DNA of 64,000 bases. It comes from SIG78 sp045587205 (GTDB lineage Bacteria > Verrucomicrobiota > Lentisphaeria > Victivallales > Victivallaceae). The notes beneath the pieces were generated by a model, which worked only from the letters and a program-made list of their open reading frames with translations, was not told the DNA's origin and did not search any database. The stretch's first letter is position 1, and every line of letters begins with the position of its first letter. This document shows, one piece after another, positions 50,608-60,098 of the stretch. The translations under genes and the position numbers were made by a program. Where the stretch lies: positions 59,570 through 123,569 of the forward strand of contig JAZNBV010000074.1 in assembly GCA_045587205.1 (NCBI GenBank). The letters run 5' to 3'.

Positions 50608-51642
50608 TCAGTTGTTATATTTCCAACGGCATACATACATATCATTGGAGCGTTTTACTATACTTAAATTCTGATTGACCACCTGCTGCAGCTGACCGAG
50701 ATAATTGTGCTGTGAGTAGTAAACCATAATATATTCATTGTTTCCGATCGGCAGACATTTGCCGTAAGAACAGTCGCCGCCGCTGGGGAGGGTGCATTGC
50801 AGAGTAAGTTTCCCGCTGCGGTCCATAACAAACATATCGATCCGGTGGTTGGTTTTGTCATTGTCAAGCCAATCCCAGCAGCGGGCGGCGATGATAAATT
50901 TATCACCCACTGCTTCAAACATTATGCCCTGCATCGGCAGAGAAAGTTTGATTGTTTTATATGTTCCGTCCGGTGATACGCTGCAATAGTTCGGGTGCAT
51001 ATCGCCTTCTTCATAACGGACAATGCAGTGCAGTTCTCCGGTATTGTCAACGGTCAAACTTACTTCGTTGCCGTCCGGCAGATCGGTGAATTTTTCCCAA
51101 TTCCGGGCATCTTTGCTGAAGTAAAGACGGGGACGGGTCTGGCGGATGTTGTCGCCGACATTGTGGTATGCTGTGGCAATAAATCCGTCACGGTAGGCTG
51201 CACAGCCCCAGAAAAATGAATTTTCAAGTAAGCCGCTGGAGGTAAATTCTGTAAAGTTCACCCCGTCAGAGGAACTGTAAGTATAAAGATATTTGTAAAA
51301 ACCGCCTTCGGGCAGCTCATAAAGTCCACAGCTGTAAAGCATCAATTCATTGCCGGCGGCAAAGATAAAGGGATCGCGCATATCGTGTTCGGTGCTTATA
51401 CAAGCTGTTTCCTGCCAGGAACTGCCTTCATCATCTGAACGGCAGATAATGATTTTTCCATCGCCCTGACCGCGGTGTGCTGTTCCCCGGCGGAAAGCTG
51501 TGAACAGCGCATTTTTGAATCTGCACAGCGAGGGAAATGCATTATGGAATCCATCGCGTGCCAGCACTTTGTGATCAATAAGTTCGATAACTGAATTTTC
51601 TGCATAACGGACTTCATTATTGACTGAAACATATTTGTCCAT
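50608..51642 (-). CDS. Sialidase-like six-bladed beta-propeller protein
   Basis: A 344-residue protein in the sialidase/BNR-repeat superfamily. One clear Asp box is present, SDDEGSSWQETA (S-x-D-x-G-x-x-W), with weaker repeats such as FSKDARNWEKFTDLP. There is no signal peptide, so it is cytosolic or exported by another route. The catalytic Arg triad of true sialidases is not clearly visible, so the activity may be another exo-glycosidase. It sits upstream of the esterase in one unit. AraC (51752) is divergent and shares the promoter region. Confidence 0.72.
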   Translation of the reverse strand: MDKYVSVNNEVRYAENSVIELIDHKVLARDGFHNAFPSLCRFKNALFTAFRRGTAHRGQGDGKIIICRSDDEGSSWQETACISTEHDMRDPFIFAAGNELMLYSCGLYELPEGGFYKYLYTYSSSDGVNFTEFTSSGLLENSFFWGCAAYRDGFIATAYHNVGDNIRQTRPRLYFSKDARNWEKFTDLPDGNEVSLTVDNTGELHCIVRYEEGDMHPNYCSVSPDGTYKTIKLSLPMQGIMFEAVGDKFIIAARCWDWLDNDKTNHRIDMFVMDRSGKLTLQCTLPSGGDCSYGKCLPIGNNEYIMVYYSQHNYLGQLQQVVNQNLSIVKRSNDMYVCRWKYNN

Positions 51643-51703
51643 AAGAAATCTTTCCTTTTTTTTGAGATTTTTGTTTGGAGTTTTATTTGTTGTATTCTAT
51701 ATT

Positions 51704-51732
51704 ATTTTAGCACAGTTATGCAATATAGTCAA
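51704..51732 (-). promoter_or_regulatory. Promoter of the sialidase-like/esterase unit
   Basis: On the minus strand, TTGACT (51732-51727) and TAAAAT (51709-51704) are separated by 17 bp. Confidence 0.55.
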
Positions 51733-51751
51733 TAGGGGAAATGTTTATTTT

Positions 51752-52681
51752 ATGGGAAACTTGTTACCTTGTTATTCTGATGTAAAACCGCCGCGCGCCG
51801 GAGTCTGGCCTGGCGATGCGGTTTCCAGTGCAGAAATGCTTGAGGCATTGAAAGATTGCGAAGAACTGCTAACTGATGAAAGATCAAAGTTTTTTTATTT
51901 ATCTGCCACGCCCTGTATTGAAGGCTGTGAACGGTATGACAATATTCTGCGGGTGATCTTCAATATTTCCGGAACTTGTTCTATGATTTCAGCCTACGAT
52001 GGCGAAATACTCAATCAGGAGCTGCCGCCGCGCAGTATTGTTGCGGGCGGACACTGCAACTGGAACTCAACTGCGTGCAGAGATAAAGGGGAGCATTACA
52101 GTTATTCGGTTATTTTCTGTCGTGCGCTGACCAGACTCGTTTTCAGCAAATACACTTCCGACGGACAGATCCGGCAGACTTTTTACTGTCATTATCCGCC
52201 GGCGTCAGAACTGTTGTCGGAGATGCTTGATTCTGCAGATAAAGTCATCAACGACCGCAACAACCCGCGCGACAGAAGGATGCGGGCACTTTTGACCGCG
52301 ATTTTTGAACAGTTTAAACTGGATGTAAAACATTCAGACTCTCCGGTTGCGGCATTGCCGGATAATGTGGCAATGGCTGTGCACTATATAGAATTGAACT
52401 ATTTTCTGCCGATAAACTGTTCAAGTGTGGCAGATGCCCTGCAGTTGAACCGCACAATGCTTTCCAATGAATTTCACCGCGCCACCGGGGAAACGATGAA
52501 AGATTTTATTCAAAAACTGCGGATGGAAAAAGCGTGCTGGCTTTTACAGAAACAAGAGCTTAAAGTCAGCGAAGTCGCCCGCGAGTGCGGTTTTAATGAT
52601 ACAGGGTATTTCATTAAAGTTTTCCGCCGCAGATTCGGTAAGTCCCCCCGGAAAAGCAGCAAAAAAAATACACTTCAGTGA
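51752..52681 (+). CDS. AraC-family transcriptional regulator
   Basis: A 309-residue protein. The first 200 residues are a cupin-type sensing domain with WNSTACRDKGEHYSYSVIFC. The last 100 residues have HTH 1 (CSSVADALQLNRTMLSNEFH) and HTH 2 (LKVSEVARECGFNDTGYFIK), ending RRRFGKSPRKSS. The ATG at 51752 is chosen because the preceding codons, though open, look like leader DNA; its spacing from the purine run AGGGGAAA is longer than usual. It is divergent from the sialidase unit and convergent with the nine-gene operon, so it could control either one (inference). Confidence 0.85.
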   Translation: MGNLLPCYSDVKPPRAGVWPGDAVSSAEMLEALKDCEELLTDERSKFFYLSATPCIEGCERYDNILRVIFNISGTCSMISAYDGEILNQELPPRSIVAGGHCNWNSTACRDKGEHYSYSVIFCRALTRLVFSKYTSDGQIRQTFYCHYPPASELLSEMLDSADKVINDRNNPRDRRMRALLTAIFEQFKLDVKHSDSPVAALPDNVAMAVHYIELNYFLPINCSSVADALQLNRTMLSNEFHRATGETMKDFIQKLRMEKACWLLQKQELKVSEVARECGFNDTGYFIKVFRRRFGKSPRKSSKKNTLQ

Positions 52682-52727
52682 GCCGGACGGCATACATTGA
52701 AGCGTATTGTTCTGCAAAGGTGGAATT

Positions 52728-53729
52728 TTACTTGATATTGCACGCTTCCAGCAGCGCTTTGTGCAATATGTATTCGTGCTGTGCTCCGTAGGGATTGACT
52801 ATTTCGCCGCGCACAATGCGGGCAAATTCTATAAGCTGGTCATCGTAACGCTTGCCCAGCACTCCGCAATCGATCATTGTGGTGCCGGCCTCGTAGCCGA
52901 ATCCGGCTTCTTTGAGCGACAGCCGTGCCTGCATCGGCAGTGAGTAATTGCGGTGCTCAATGGGGCAGAGTTCAAATGAGCCTTTGGTTCCGCAAATGAC
53001 CACCCGCCGCTGATTGAATCCATCGACTTCGATCAGGGATACGCGCACGGTGGCTGTGGCGTGCGGATATTCCAGAACTGCAAGGTTGTTGTCAAAAAAT
53101 CCATCGTCGCGGGTCTGGCGCAGGAACGGTGTGACTTTATCAGGAGCACCCAGCAGTTTGACGATTATATCGATCAGGTAACCGCCGAAAATATACATTG
53201 CTCCACCCTTGAACTGCGACATCCACTTGCGGTATTTTTCGTTGTTGCTGTCATCGCGGCTCATAACGGTGTGGATTTCGAAAATTTCGCCCAGTGCGCC
53301 TTGGCTGACCAGATCGTAGCATATCTTCAACGCCGGATTATTGCGGTAAACGTATGCCAGCTGCAGTGCCAGATTTTTTTCTATGCAGGTATCGCAGAGC
53401 TTGCGGAAGCCCTGCAGATCCTCGCCGCCGGGTTTATCCATATGCAGATGCAGCCCCAAATCAGCACATTTTTGAGCTGTTGCAAGCAGCGCGGGGCCGT
53501 CAGTTTCCACTGCCACGGCTTCAAGTCCGGGGGTGGCAAGCAATTCATCTTCATCCATAAACGGCAACCCGGCGTATGCTGCCATTTCGTGCCGTTCTTT
53601 GTACCAGTACGGGTCCTTTTCGCAGACGCCGACCACTTCAAAATAGTCGGGCAGATTCCGGATTGCGCTCATTTTGGCCGCACCGTGATTGTGACCAATG
53701 CCGATTTGTGCAAGTTTGATTTTCTTCAT
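52728..53729 (-). CDS. Gfo/Idh/MocA-family oxidoreductase (last gene of the nine-gene operon)
   Basis: A 333-residue protein. IKLAQIGIGHNHGAAKMSAI carries the Rossmann glycine motif, with a His just after it that is unusual for the family. LHLHMDKPGGEDLQGF is the EKP-type Lys block. FKGGAMYIFGGYLIDIIVKL holds the conserved catalytic-domain Asp in place of the usual His-Asp. It oxidises or reduces a sugar or sugar acid with NAD(P). It is 5 bases after the phosphotriesterase-like gene. No terminator is visible at its 3-prime end, and the AraC gene converges within 46 bases. Confidence 0.86.
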   Translation of the reverse strand: MKKIKLAQIGIGHNHGAAKMSAIRNLPDYFEVVGVCEKDPYWYKERHEMAAYAGLPFMDEDELLATPGLEAVAVETDGPALLATAQKCADLGLHLHMDKPGGEDLQGFRKLCDTCIEKNLALQLAYVYRNNPALKICYDLVSQGALGEIFEIHTVMSRDDSNNEKYRKWMSQFKGGAMYIFGGYLIDIIVKLLGAPDKVTPFLRQTRDDGFFDNNLAVLEYPHATATVRVSLIEVDGFNQRRVVICGTKGSFELCPIEHRNYSLPMQARLSLKEAGFGYEAGTTMIDCGVLGKRYDDQLIEFARIVRGEIVNPYGAQHEYILHKALLEACNIK

Positions 53730-53734
53730 AATTT

Positions 53735-54649
53735 TTATCCCTGGTAAAGGTTGATGATATTTTTTTGCATAATCTGTTCAATTACTTCATTGCTTATGCC
53801 GTTTTCCTGCAATATGGGAAGCACCATAGCGTGAATGGTGTCAAGTCCGTAAGGCTCCTTCTGAACTGCCGGCGGCGTATTCATTACCGTATCACGGCAG
53901 CAGATGTGGTCGTGCGCGATAAAAAGCTGTTTCTGCCAACCGCGTTTGATTATTTCAAGTATGATTCCGGCGCGCTGCTGATAATTTTCCGGCTTGATAC
54001 GATCAACTGAAACATAACAGCCTTTATCCAACAGCTCCAGCGGATAACTTAAATCGTCCGCATCGCCAGTATGCCCCACAATGATTTTATCCGCCCGGAC
54101 TCCGGATTGCAGAAAAAGTTCCAATGCCTCAATACCGTTGCGTTTGTACGACGATGTATGCATAAAAACCGGCAGCCCGGTTGCCAGTTGTACAGCGGCT
54201 GTCACAGTCATCATCTTTTTTACATCGTTGCTCATTCCATCTGCATCCACGGCGCATTTGAGCATTGCCGGTTTGATCGCTCCGGAAGATATTTCGCGGA
54301 TCATAAATCCGGCAAGTGTATCTACCGGCAGATTCCGCTGGGCAAAGGATGGGTAAAAATAAAATCCGGCGGAAGCTATGATATTGACATTGGTTTTTTC
54401 GGAAACCTCTTTAAGCAGCTCCAGATCGCGCCCCAGACTTAACGGAGTGCCGTCAATAATGGTTTTTATGTTATATTTTCCGGAAGCATAACGCACTTTT
54501 TTCAGCGCAATATCCAAAACGGTTTCACGCGGCAGCCAATCGGAATATTCGTTGGAAAACTCCGGACTGGTGCAGATGATGTGCTCGTGTATAAGCGTGG
54601 TGCCAAGGTCGGCAGGGGCTATTTGCCCAGTAACTGTAGGTATAAACAT
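53735..54649 (-). CDS. Phosphotriesterase-family metal-dependent hydrolase or lactonase
   Basis: A protein of about 304 residues in the amidohydrolase superfamily. LGTTLIHEHIICTSP has the HxH metal pair. KPAMLKCAVD supplies the Lys likely to be carboxylated and bridge two metals, followed by VFMHTSS, KIIVGHTGDADD and FIAHDHICCRD with the last Asp. Several bacterial PTE-like proteins are sugar-lactonases or esterases. In this context, ring opening of a lactone made by an operon dehydrogenase is plausible. ATG 54649 is preferred to GTG 54655, which overlaps the transporter stop but lies only 2 bases from the purine run. Confidence 0.85.
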   Translation of the reverse strand: MFIPTVTGQIAPADLGTTLIHEHIICTSPEFSNEYSDWLPRETVLDIALKKVRYASGKYNIKTIIDGTPLSLGRDLELLKEVSEKTNVNIIASAGFYFYPSFAQRNLPVDTLAGFMIREISSGAIKPAMLKCAVDADGMSNDVKKMMTVTAAVQLATGLPVFMHTSSYKRNGIEALELFLQSGVRADKIIVGHTGDADDLSYPLELLDKGCYVSVDRIKPENYQQRAGIILEIIKRGWQKQLFIAHDHICCRDTVMNTPPAVQKEPYGLDTIHAMVLPILQENGISNEVIEQIMQKNIINLYQG

Positions 54650-54651
54650 AA

Positions 54652-55935
54652 TCACTGCTTTCTGTTATCAATATCGGCAATACTTCTGCCGAAGGTTTCC
54701 TGCATCTGAAACGAAAAATAGAGAACCAGCAGCGATGCTGCAAAAAATAATGCAAAAAGTGTACACCAGGTACTCTGGCCGTAAACCAGTACTCCGGCGC
54801 GTTCCTGCGGAGTAAAGAGCTTGAGTATCCCTCCGGCAAGATTGCCGAAAAGTGCCACTGCTGTATAAAAACTGAAGTTGAGCATACTTACCGTTTTGCC
54901 AACCATTGCCGTACCGTTGGTTTCGCGCAAAAGCGGTATGAGTATCGACGACAGACTTGCTGTTCCTGCCAGCACAATAAACATTGTACTGTAAAGTATG
55001 GCATTGTGTACATTTAACATAATCATAACCAGCGTCAGCGCAAAAACTGTTGAACAGACTACGCCGGAAATCCGGCAGAATATCCGTCGCCGGTTGTTGA
55101 ACAGCGTACTCAATGCTGCTACAGCCATACCTCCGCACGCCGCCATAGCACCGGTGATGGTGAATACCCAGCCGGAGGAAATTTCAGACATACTGCAGAA
55201 ATCCTGCAGGAATTTCTTGCCGATGACCGTTTGCAGTACATAAAAGAGTGCAAAGTTTATAGCGCTGAAAGTATAGAGTTTGCAGTTGTGTTTGAGTTTG
55301 AACACCAGCTTGAATTCTCCGGGCGAAAACGATCGCTCTTTGTGTATTGACTGCCATCTGCCCGGCAGCAGCATCAATATAACCAGCACTGTAAATATCA
55401 AAGCAATCACAGCATTGAGCTGCAGTGTACAGCTTAAATTGGTACGCTTTATGATCATCAGCATTGGCGCATTGGCAAACATTCCTCCGGCGTAGCCGAT
55501 CAGAACGATCGTGGCAAGCGCTATATTGTAGTGGCTGCGGAAAACACGGATGTTTTCTTTTACTATTGCCAGATAGATAGATCCCGCACCGCATCCGCAC
55601 AATATCTGTGCAATATACGCCGCTGCAATGCTGTTGGCATTGGCAAAGCAGAACAAACCGCTGACAAAGACGGCACCGCCGGCAATCAGTACTCTGGCAC
55701 TGCCGAAACGGTCCAGCAGCAATCCGGTCAATGGCTGCATAACTGCATAAATATACATAAATGCCGCGCCGAGCCCGGCAATGCTGCTTGCCGGACAGGC
55801 AAAATGATTTTGCAGCCGGTCAAAGACTGCTCCGGGTATGGCGACACGGTGCAGATTGGAAAAAAAGTATATGCCCGACGCAAAAATTAAAAGCAGTATG
55901 AACCGCCATCTTATAGGTGTAAGAAATTTACTCAT
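54652..55935 (-). CDS. MFS transporter
   Basis: A 427-residue protein with about 12 membrane helices in two six-helix halves. Between helices 2 and 3 is the MFS loop motif (GLLLDRFGSARVLIAGGAVF). The second half begins after CKLYTFSAINFALFYVLQTV. It is the only transporter in the operon and would bring the sugar or oligosaccharide product into the cytosol. It overlaps the quinone-oxidoreductase gene by ATGA at its start. It resembles the sugar-acid/glucuronide-type MFS families only in general layout, so the substrate is unknown. Confidence 0.88.
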   Translation of the reverse strand: MSKFLTPIRWRFILLLIFASGIYFFSNLHRVAIPGAVFDRLQNHFACPASSIAGLGAAFMYIYAVMQPLTGLLLDRFGSARVLIAGGAVFVSGLFCFANANSIAAAYIAQILCGCGAGSIYLAIVKENIRVFRSHYNIALATIVLIGYAGGMFANAPMLMIIKRTNLSCTLQLNAVIALIFTVLVILMLLPGRWQSIHKERSFSPGEFKLVFKLKHNCKLYTFSAINFALFYVLQTVIGKKFLQDFCSMSEISSGWVFTITGAMAACGGMAVAALSTLFNNRRRIFCRISGVVCSTVFALTLVMIMLNVHNAILYSTMFIVLAGTASLSSILIPLLRETNGTAMVGKTVSMLNFSFYTAVALFGNLAGGILKLFTPQERAGVLVYGQSTWCTLFALFFAASLLVLYFSFQMQETFGRSIADIDNRKQ

Positions 55936-56885
55936 TCAAGCGTCAGGATAACTTTGCCTATATTTTTCTGTTCAGACAATACTTTTTGTGCCTGTGCCGC
56001 ATCGGCAAGCGGAAAAGTCTGGTCGATCACCGGGCGGATGGTATTATCTGCTATCCGCGGCCAGATGCGTTCCACAAGTTCGCGCAATATATCGCTTTTT
56101 TCTGCATCGCTGCGGCTGCGCAAGGTGCTGCCCATCACGCGCAGATGCTTTTTCAAAAGTACGCGCAAGGGTATTTCGGTACTCTCTCCGCCGAGCGTAG
56201 CTACCAGTATCCAGCGGCCGCCGGGGTTCATTGCATCCAGGCATTTGCCGAGAAGTTCTCCGCCGGCGCAATCCAGCGCCACATCAACAGTGTGTGCTTT
56301 AAGCACGGCTTCCACATCTTCGGTTCTGCGGTTGATGACCACATCAGCACCGAGTTTGCGTACCGCAGCAGCTTTTTCTTCTGAACCGACAGTGGTGATG
56401 ATCTTTGCCCCGATTACTTTGGCTATCTGGATGGCGGCGATTCCCAGACCGCTGGCTCCGGCCTGAACAAAAACTGTTTCGCCGGCTTTCAGATTGCCGA
56501 TACGCACTAAATTGAGCATAGCAGTGGTATAGACTTCCGGCAATGCAGCGGCTTCGAGCATAGAGGTATTTCCGGGTATGGGCATAATCATACCTTCGGG
56601 TACCAGTACTTTTTCTGCATAGCCGCCGCCGCCGAGGAGCGCGCAGACTTTATCGCCCTTTTTCCAACGGCTGCCGGGATTGGCCTCTTCGATCACGCCC
56701 GAACATTCCAGTCCCGGCCAATCCGGCCAGCCGGGGGGAGGGGGGTATTTACCGGCAACCTGCAGCAGGTCGGCGCGGTTCAACCCGGCGGCGTGGATCT
56801 TGATGATCGCATAGCCTTCGCGCAATACCGGATCGGGGATAACGGAATTTACAAGTTGGTTATTTTCAATAGTTACAGCTTTCAT
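55932..56885 (-). CDS. Zinc-independent MDR oxidoreductase (quinone oxidoreductase/PIG3-like)
   Basis: A 317-residue medium-chain dehydrogenase. AGLNRADLLQVAGKYPPPPG is the PIG3/QOR marker, and FVQAGASGLGIAAIQIAKVI the NADPH-binding motif. No zinc ligands are seen. These enzymes reduce quinones or enones with NADPH. The ATG at 56885 is preferred over the 11-codon extension upstream, because MKAVTIENN is the usual start of the family. The stop overlaps the MFS start by 4 bases (ATGA). It lies 13 bases after the next dehydrogenase. Confidence 0.84.
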   Translation of the reverse strand: MKAVTIENNQLVNSVIPDPVLREGYAIIKIHAAGLNRADLLQVAGKYPPPPGWPDWPGLECSGVIEEANPGSRWKKGDKVCALLGGGGYAEKVLVPEGMIMPIPGNTSMLEAAALPEVYTTAMLNLVRIGNLKAGETVFVQAGASGLGIAAIQIAKVIGAKIITTVGSEEKAAAVRKLGADVVINRRTEDVEAVLKAHTVDVALDCAGGELLGKCLDAMNPGGRWILVATLGGESTEIPLRVLLKKHLRVMGSTLRSRSDAEKSDILRELVERIWPRIADNTIRPVIDQTFPLADAAQAQKVLSEQKNIGKVILTLE

Positions 56886-56898
56886 AATAACAAATCTT

Positions 56899-57909
56899 TC
56901 AATAGTTTTTCCAATCAAACACTACACCCAGCAGACTGGGATCGCGGGCGTAAACGCGGTCATAAATGCCGGGGGCGTCTGCCGGGTCGGCAATCAGGTC
57001 GATAAGCGGACGGCTTTGGAGTCTGCCGGCAGACATATAGCGCAAAAGTACGCTCATATCTTCCTGCATTGTCCATACACCGGGGCGGCGGTCGTGCAGC
57101 GGCCGCGCCACATTGTGAGCACCCAGTATGATGATGCCGGGGCGGTGTACAAGATTGTAAAAGTCGATATTTTCTGTGGGAGTGCGCGAACAGCCCACCA
57201 GGGAGAATCTGCCGCCGGGGGCGGTCAGTTTCAAACCTTGAACCACCGCCTGCGGATTGCCGGTGATTTCGGCAACGGCATCCACTCCACGGCCGTTGGT
57301 GATGGCTTTGATTTTTGCATCCAGATCCGGATCATCCGGCGAAAATGCCGCATCGGCACCGAGTGCCAGCGCCAGCTTGCGCCGCTTTTCGTTGAAATCC
57401 AGTGCAATCACCGGGTATGCTCCGGAGAGGTGCGCCGTCTGAATGGCAAACTGCCCCAGCAAACCAAGCCCCATAACCATAAAGGATTCGCCGATTTCCG
57501 GACGGCAGCGGCGCACCCCCTGAAACCCCATACAGCCGACGGTGCAGAAAACCGCTTCTTCCGACGGCAGATTATCATCTTCTATTCTGGCAAGTTTGTA
57601 TCGCGGCATAAGCTGATAACTGCAGTGTTTGCTGTGGTAGCAAAGACAGCGGTCACCGGGGGCAAGATCGGTTACGGCGCTGCCGGCTTCCAGAACTGTT
57701 GCCACGGCACTGTAACCCAGTACAGCCGGATATTTTACCGGCGCACGGTTGGTTGAATCATTCAGCAGAGAAAATTCAGTACCTTGCGATATAAGTGTAC
57801 AGATTGTTTTGAGCCGCACTGCATCGGGCGGCAATTCTTCTGTCATTTCGCTGGGGCGCAGTTCAGCTTTGCCTTTGCTTACAAAATAAATAGTATTAGT
57901 TTTGATCAT
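56899..57909 (-). CDS. MDR-family alcohol/sugar dehydrogenase
   Basis: A 336-residue medium-chain dehydrogenase. The catalytic region reads CTLISQGTEFSLLN: a Ser-Gln-Gly-Thr-Glu motif replaces the zinc-binding Cys-Gly-x-Asp of ordinary alcohol dehydrogenases. MVMGLGLLGQFAIQTAHLSG is the coenzyme-binding motif. ALDFNEKRRKLALALGAD follows with an Asp that favours NAD. ISxGTE-type members include the BchC-like enzymes, whose substrates are diverse. It sits 2 bases before the Gfo/Idh gene and 13 bases after the quinone-oxidoreductase gene, so it is cotranscribed. Confidence 0.85.
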   Translation of the reverse strand: MIKTNTIYFVSKGKAELRPSEMTEELPPDAVRLKTICTLISQGTEFSLLNDSTNRAPVKYPAVLGYSAVATVLEAGSAVTDLAPGDRCLCYHSKHCSYQLMPRYKLARIEDDNLPSEEAVFCTVGCMGFQGVRRCRPEIGESFMVMGLGLLGQFAIQTAHLSGAYPVIALDFNEKRRKLALALGADAAFSPDDPDLDAKIKAITNGRGVDAVAEITGNPQAVVQGLKLTAPGGRFSLVGCSRTPTENIDFYNLVHRPGIIILGAHNVARPLHDRRPGVWTMQEDMSVLLRYMSAGRLQSRPLIDLIADPADAPGIYDRVYARDPSLLGVVFDWKNY

Positions 57910-57911
57910 AA

Positions 57912-59051
57912 TTATTTTCTTACTTGTATAAGCGGTTGTGTGCGATCTTCAAGCGGCAGTGCAAGCACTCTCCGCTGCAGACTTGATTGATATGCTCCGG
58001 AAATCATCTCCAGCGATTCCACAGCCGTTTCAATCCCCGCCCGCAGCGGTTCTCCGTGCAGTATTCCCTGCATAAGGTTCCACGCGGCGCGGCGGTTATT
58101 GGCTGTAAAATAGACACTGGCGATATTGGGCAGATTCCACTTTTTCATATCAATAGGCTCTGCGCCGGGGATCGGTTCATCTTCCGGAATCTCAACGTGT
58201 TCAAAACGGCAGTCATCTTCAATGGGTACCGGGTTGTCGCGGCAGATGCGCAAATCGCGGATGCCGGTGTAACGGATCGTCAGGCTGCCGGTGGTTCCGC
58301 AGACCGTGATGCCCAACCGCTGATCCCCGTTGGGAATAACATCGCGGCGGCTTTCAAAAATACCGTTTACATTGTTGGGGAATCGGTAAAATGAAAGTAT
58401 TTCATCACCTGCACACGGGCCCACCGGTTCTGCTGTGGGAAGAGTATCTGCCGGAGTAATGGGACGCCCCTGATAACGGATATCGGAAAAAACTTCCAGC
58501 GGTCTGCCGAAAAGCCAACAGGATATATCCAGTATGTGCGTACCAAGTACCAGCATATCTTCACCGCCGCCGCGGTAATCTTCTTTGCCTCGCATATAGC
58601 AGGTGAGGACTCTGCCGATTTCGCCTGATTGGATCATATCCTTCATCTTGCGGAAAGTTGGTGCAAAACGCGCGAGGTGCGCTATCTGCACAAGGCATTT
58701 GCTCTGGCGGGATAAGCGGATAAGTTCATCGGCCTGTTGAAGATTTTCCGCCAGAGGTTTTTCGCACAGAACGTGTGCGTTATGCTCAAGCGCGTACTTG
58801 ATCTGTTCATAATGCTCAAATGGCAGCCGCGAACAGAGTACGACAATATCAGGCTTTTCGGTTTCCATCATTTCGTGATAAGAGTTGTAAAACCGTTTGG
58901 CTCCGATAAGTCCGGCAAGCTCTTTGCCTGCCGGATTACTGTCTGCCAGTGCGGCAACTTCCACACCCGGCAGACCGGTAAAGGCAAATTCGGTGTGATG
59001 TCCACCGAGTCTGCCGTTGCCGGTTTCCTTGTAAACACATACTTTCAACAT
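57912..59051 (-). CDS. Gfo/Idh/MocA-family oxidoreductase, second copy of the operon
   Basis: A 379-residue protein. ALEHNAHVLCEKPLAENLQQ carries the true EKP motif. VLGTHILDISCWLFGRPLEV is the catalytic-domain His/Asp block. The N-terminus is atypical: VCVYKETGNGRLGGHHTEFA precedes AALADSNPAGKELAG. The ATG at 59051 has GAGG 12 bases upstream; an in-frame TTG at 59057 has ideal spacing and may be the real start, which changes the N-terminus by two residues. It is 14 bases after the epimerase gene. Two Gfo/Idh enzymes in the operon point to oxidation at two carbons, or to a redox cycle. Confidence 0.86.
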   Translation of the reverse strand: MLKVCVYKETGNGRLGGHHTEFAFTGLPGVEVAALADSNPAGKELAGLIGAKRFYNSYHEMMETEKPDIVVLCSRLPFEHYEQIKYALEHNAHVLCEKPLAENLQQADELIRLSRQSKCLVQIAHLARFAPTFRKMKDMIQSGEIGRVLTCYMRGKEDYRGGGEDMLVLGTHILDISCWLFGRPLEVFSDIRYQGRPITPADTLPTAEPVGPCAGDEILSFYRFPNNVNGIFESRRDVIPNGDQRLGITVCGTTGSLTIRYTGIRDLRICRDNPVPIEDDCRFEHVEIPEDEPIPGAEPIDMKKWNLPNIASVYFTANNRRAAWNLMQGILHGEPLRAGIETAVESLEMISGAYQSSLQRRVLALPLEDRTQPLIQVRK

Positions 59052-59065
59052 TGTCAATGTAAACC

Positions 59066-60064
59066 TCAAAGATTGTGGGCAGCAATGTAATCATCCATCC
59101 GCTGGCTGTTGGCGAATTTTGTATCCCGCGGGGTACGACCGATTTCAAACTTCAAACCGTCATACAAAAGACGCATCGAACTTTGACTCATACCCGTAGC
59201 TGCCAGCACTTTGCTGTTGTCCACAGCGCGGTCAAAGAGTCGGGCGTATTCCAGCTGCCAGCGTTTGGCGCGGTTGAAGGGATTGGTTTCCAGGATCCCC
59301 AGATAATCTTCTTTATCCACCCAGACTGCCTGCAGATTGCAGATATCCTTGTAGTAATCGGCGATCTGACCCCAGGTGTTGTATTCGGCACTGTTGATGT
59401 TGAAGATCTCGCCCATAGCCTTGTCGTTGAAAACCAGTTTGCCGATCATCAGACCCGCATCGCCCGCCCAGCTCAAGCTGGCGGGTTTATCTTTGGCTTG
59501 AATTGGCAGAACCACCTTTTTGCCGGCAAAAGCGCGGCCGACCGTGTTGGAGGCTTCCAGCGTGACCAGCTGATAACGCATATAACCGAAAATGGTGGAA
59601 GGGCGGATGATCGTCCAGTTCTTGCGTTCATTGAGCATTACGATGTTTTCGCCGCGCGCTTTTTTGATGCAGTAATCATCGGAATTGAGCAGATAGGGGT
59701 CTTTGCTGGTATCCAGCAGACGGGGCGATGTTTCCTTGACGGGGCACTCCAGATTGTCGTAGATCCTGCCGCTGGATGTATAAATATACTGATCTGTGTT
59801 TGCCATCAGTTCGGGCAGCACAAAAGGTGCTTCCGCCGAGCTGTACTGCAGATAGTCCACAATGCAGTCGTAGTGCTTTGCCAGATATTCTTTGCGGGTG
59901 GCAGGATCTTTGGCATCGAGCTTGAAATACTGAATATTGGGATTATCGCTTACTGTGTCAAGCAACGTATAGACATCGACTTTATACCCCTGATCCGCCA
60001 GATACGGTACCATGTGGCTTGCCATAATACCGGCACCGAGTACCAGAACTTTTTTCTGTTCCAT
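59066..60064 (-). CDS. NAD-dependent epimerase/dehydratase (extended SDR)
   Basis: A 332-residue protein. KVLVLGAGIMASHMVPYLAD is a Rossmann variant of the GxxGxxG motif. QYIYTSSGRIYDN carries the Ser/Thr of the triad, and YCIKKARGE the Tyr-x3-Lys pair. WTIIRPSTIFGYMRYQL is the usual sugar-nucleotide-binding segment. Such enzymes change the stereochemistry of, or dehydrate, a nucleotide sugar. The start follows AAAGGTG. It is 34 bases after the SDR gene. Whether it acts on a nucleotide sugar or a free sugar is not clear. Confidence 0.83.
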   Translation of the reverse strand: MEQKKVLVLGAGIMASHMVPYLADQGYKVDVYTLLDTVSDNPNIQYFKLDAKDPATRKEYLAKHYDCIVDYLQYSSAEAPFVLPELMANTDQYIYTSSGRIYDNLECPVKETSPRLLDTSKDPYLLNSDDYCIKKARGENIVMLNERKNWTIIRPSTIFGYMRYQLVTLEASNTVGRAFAGKKVVLPIQAKDKPASLSWAGDAGLMIGKLVFNDKAMGEIFNINSAEYNTWGQIADYYKDICNLQAVWVDKEDYLGILETNPFNRAKRWQLEYARLFDRAVDNSKVLAATGMSQSSMRLLYDGLKFEIGRTPRDTKFANSQRMDDYIAAHNL

Positions 60065-60098
60065 AATTTACACCTTTTTTTATGCTATATTGTTTGAG

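Noticed and set aside
50608..51642. True exo-sialidase (nanH)
   Set aside because: One Asp box is clear, but the Arg triad and signal peptide are not visible, so I kept only a superfamily-level call.
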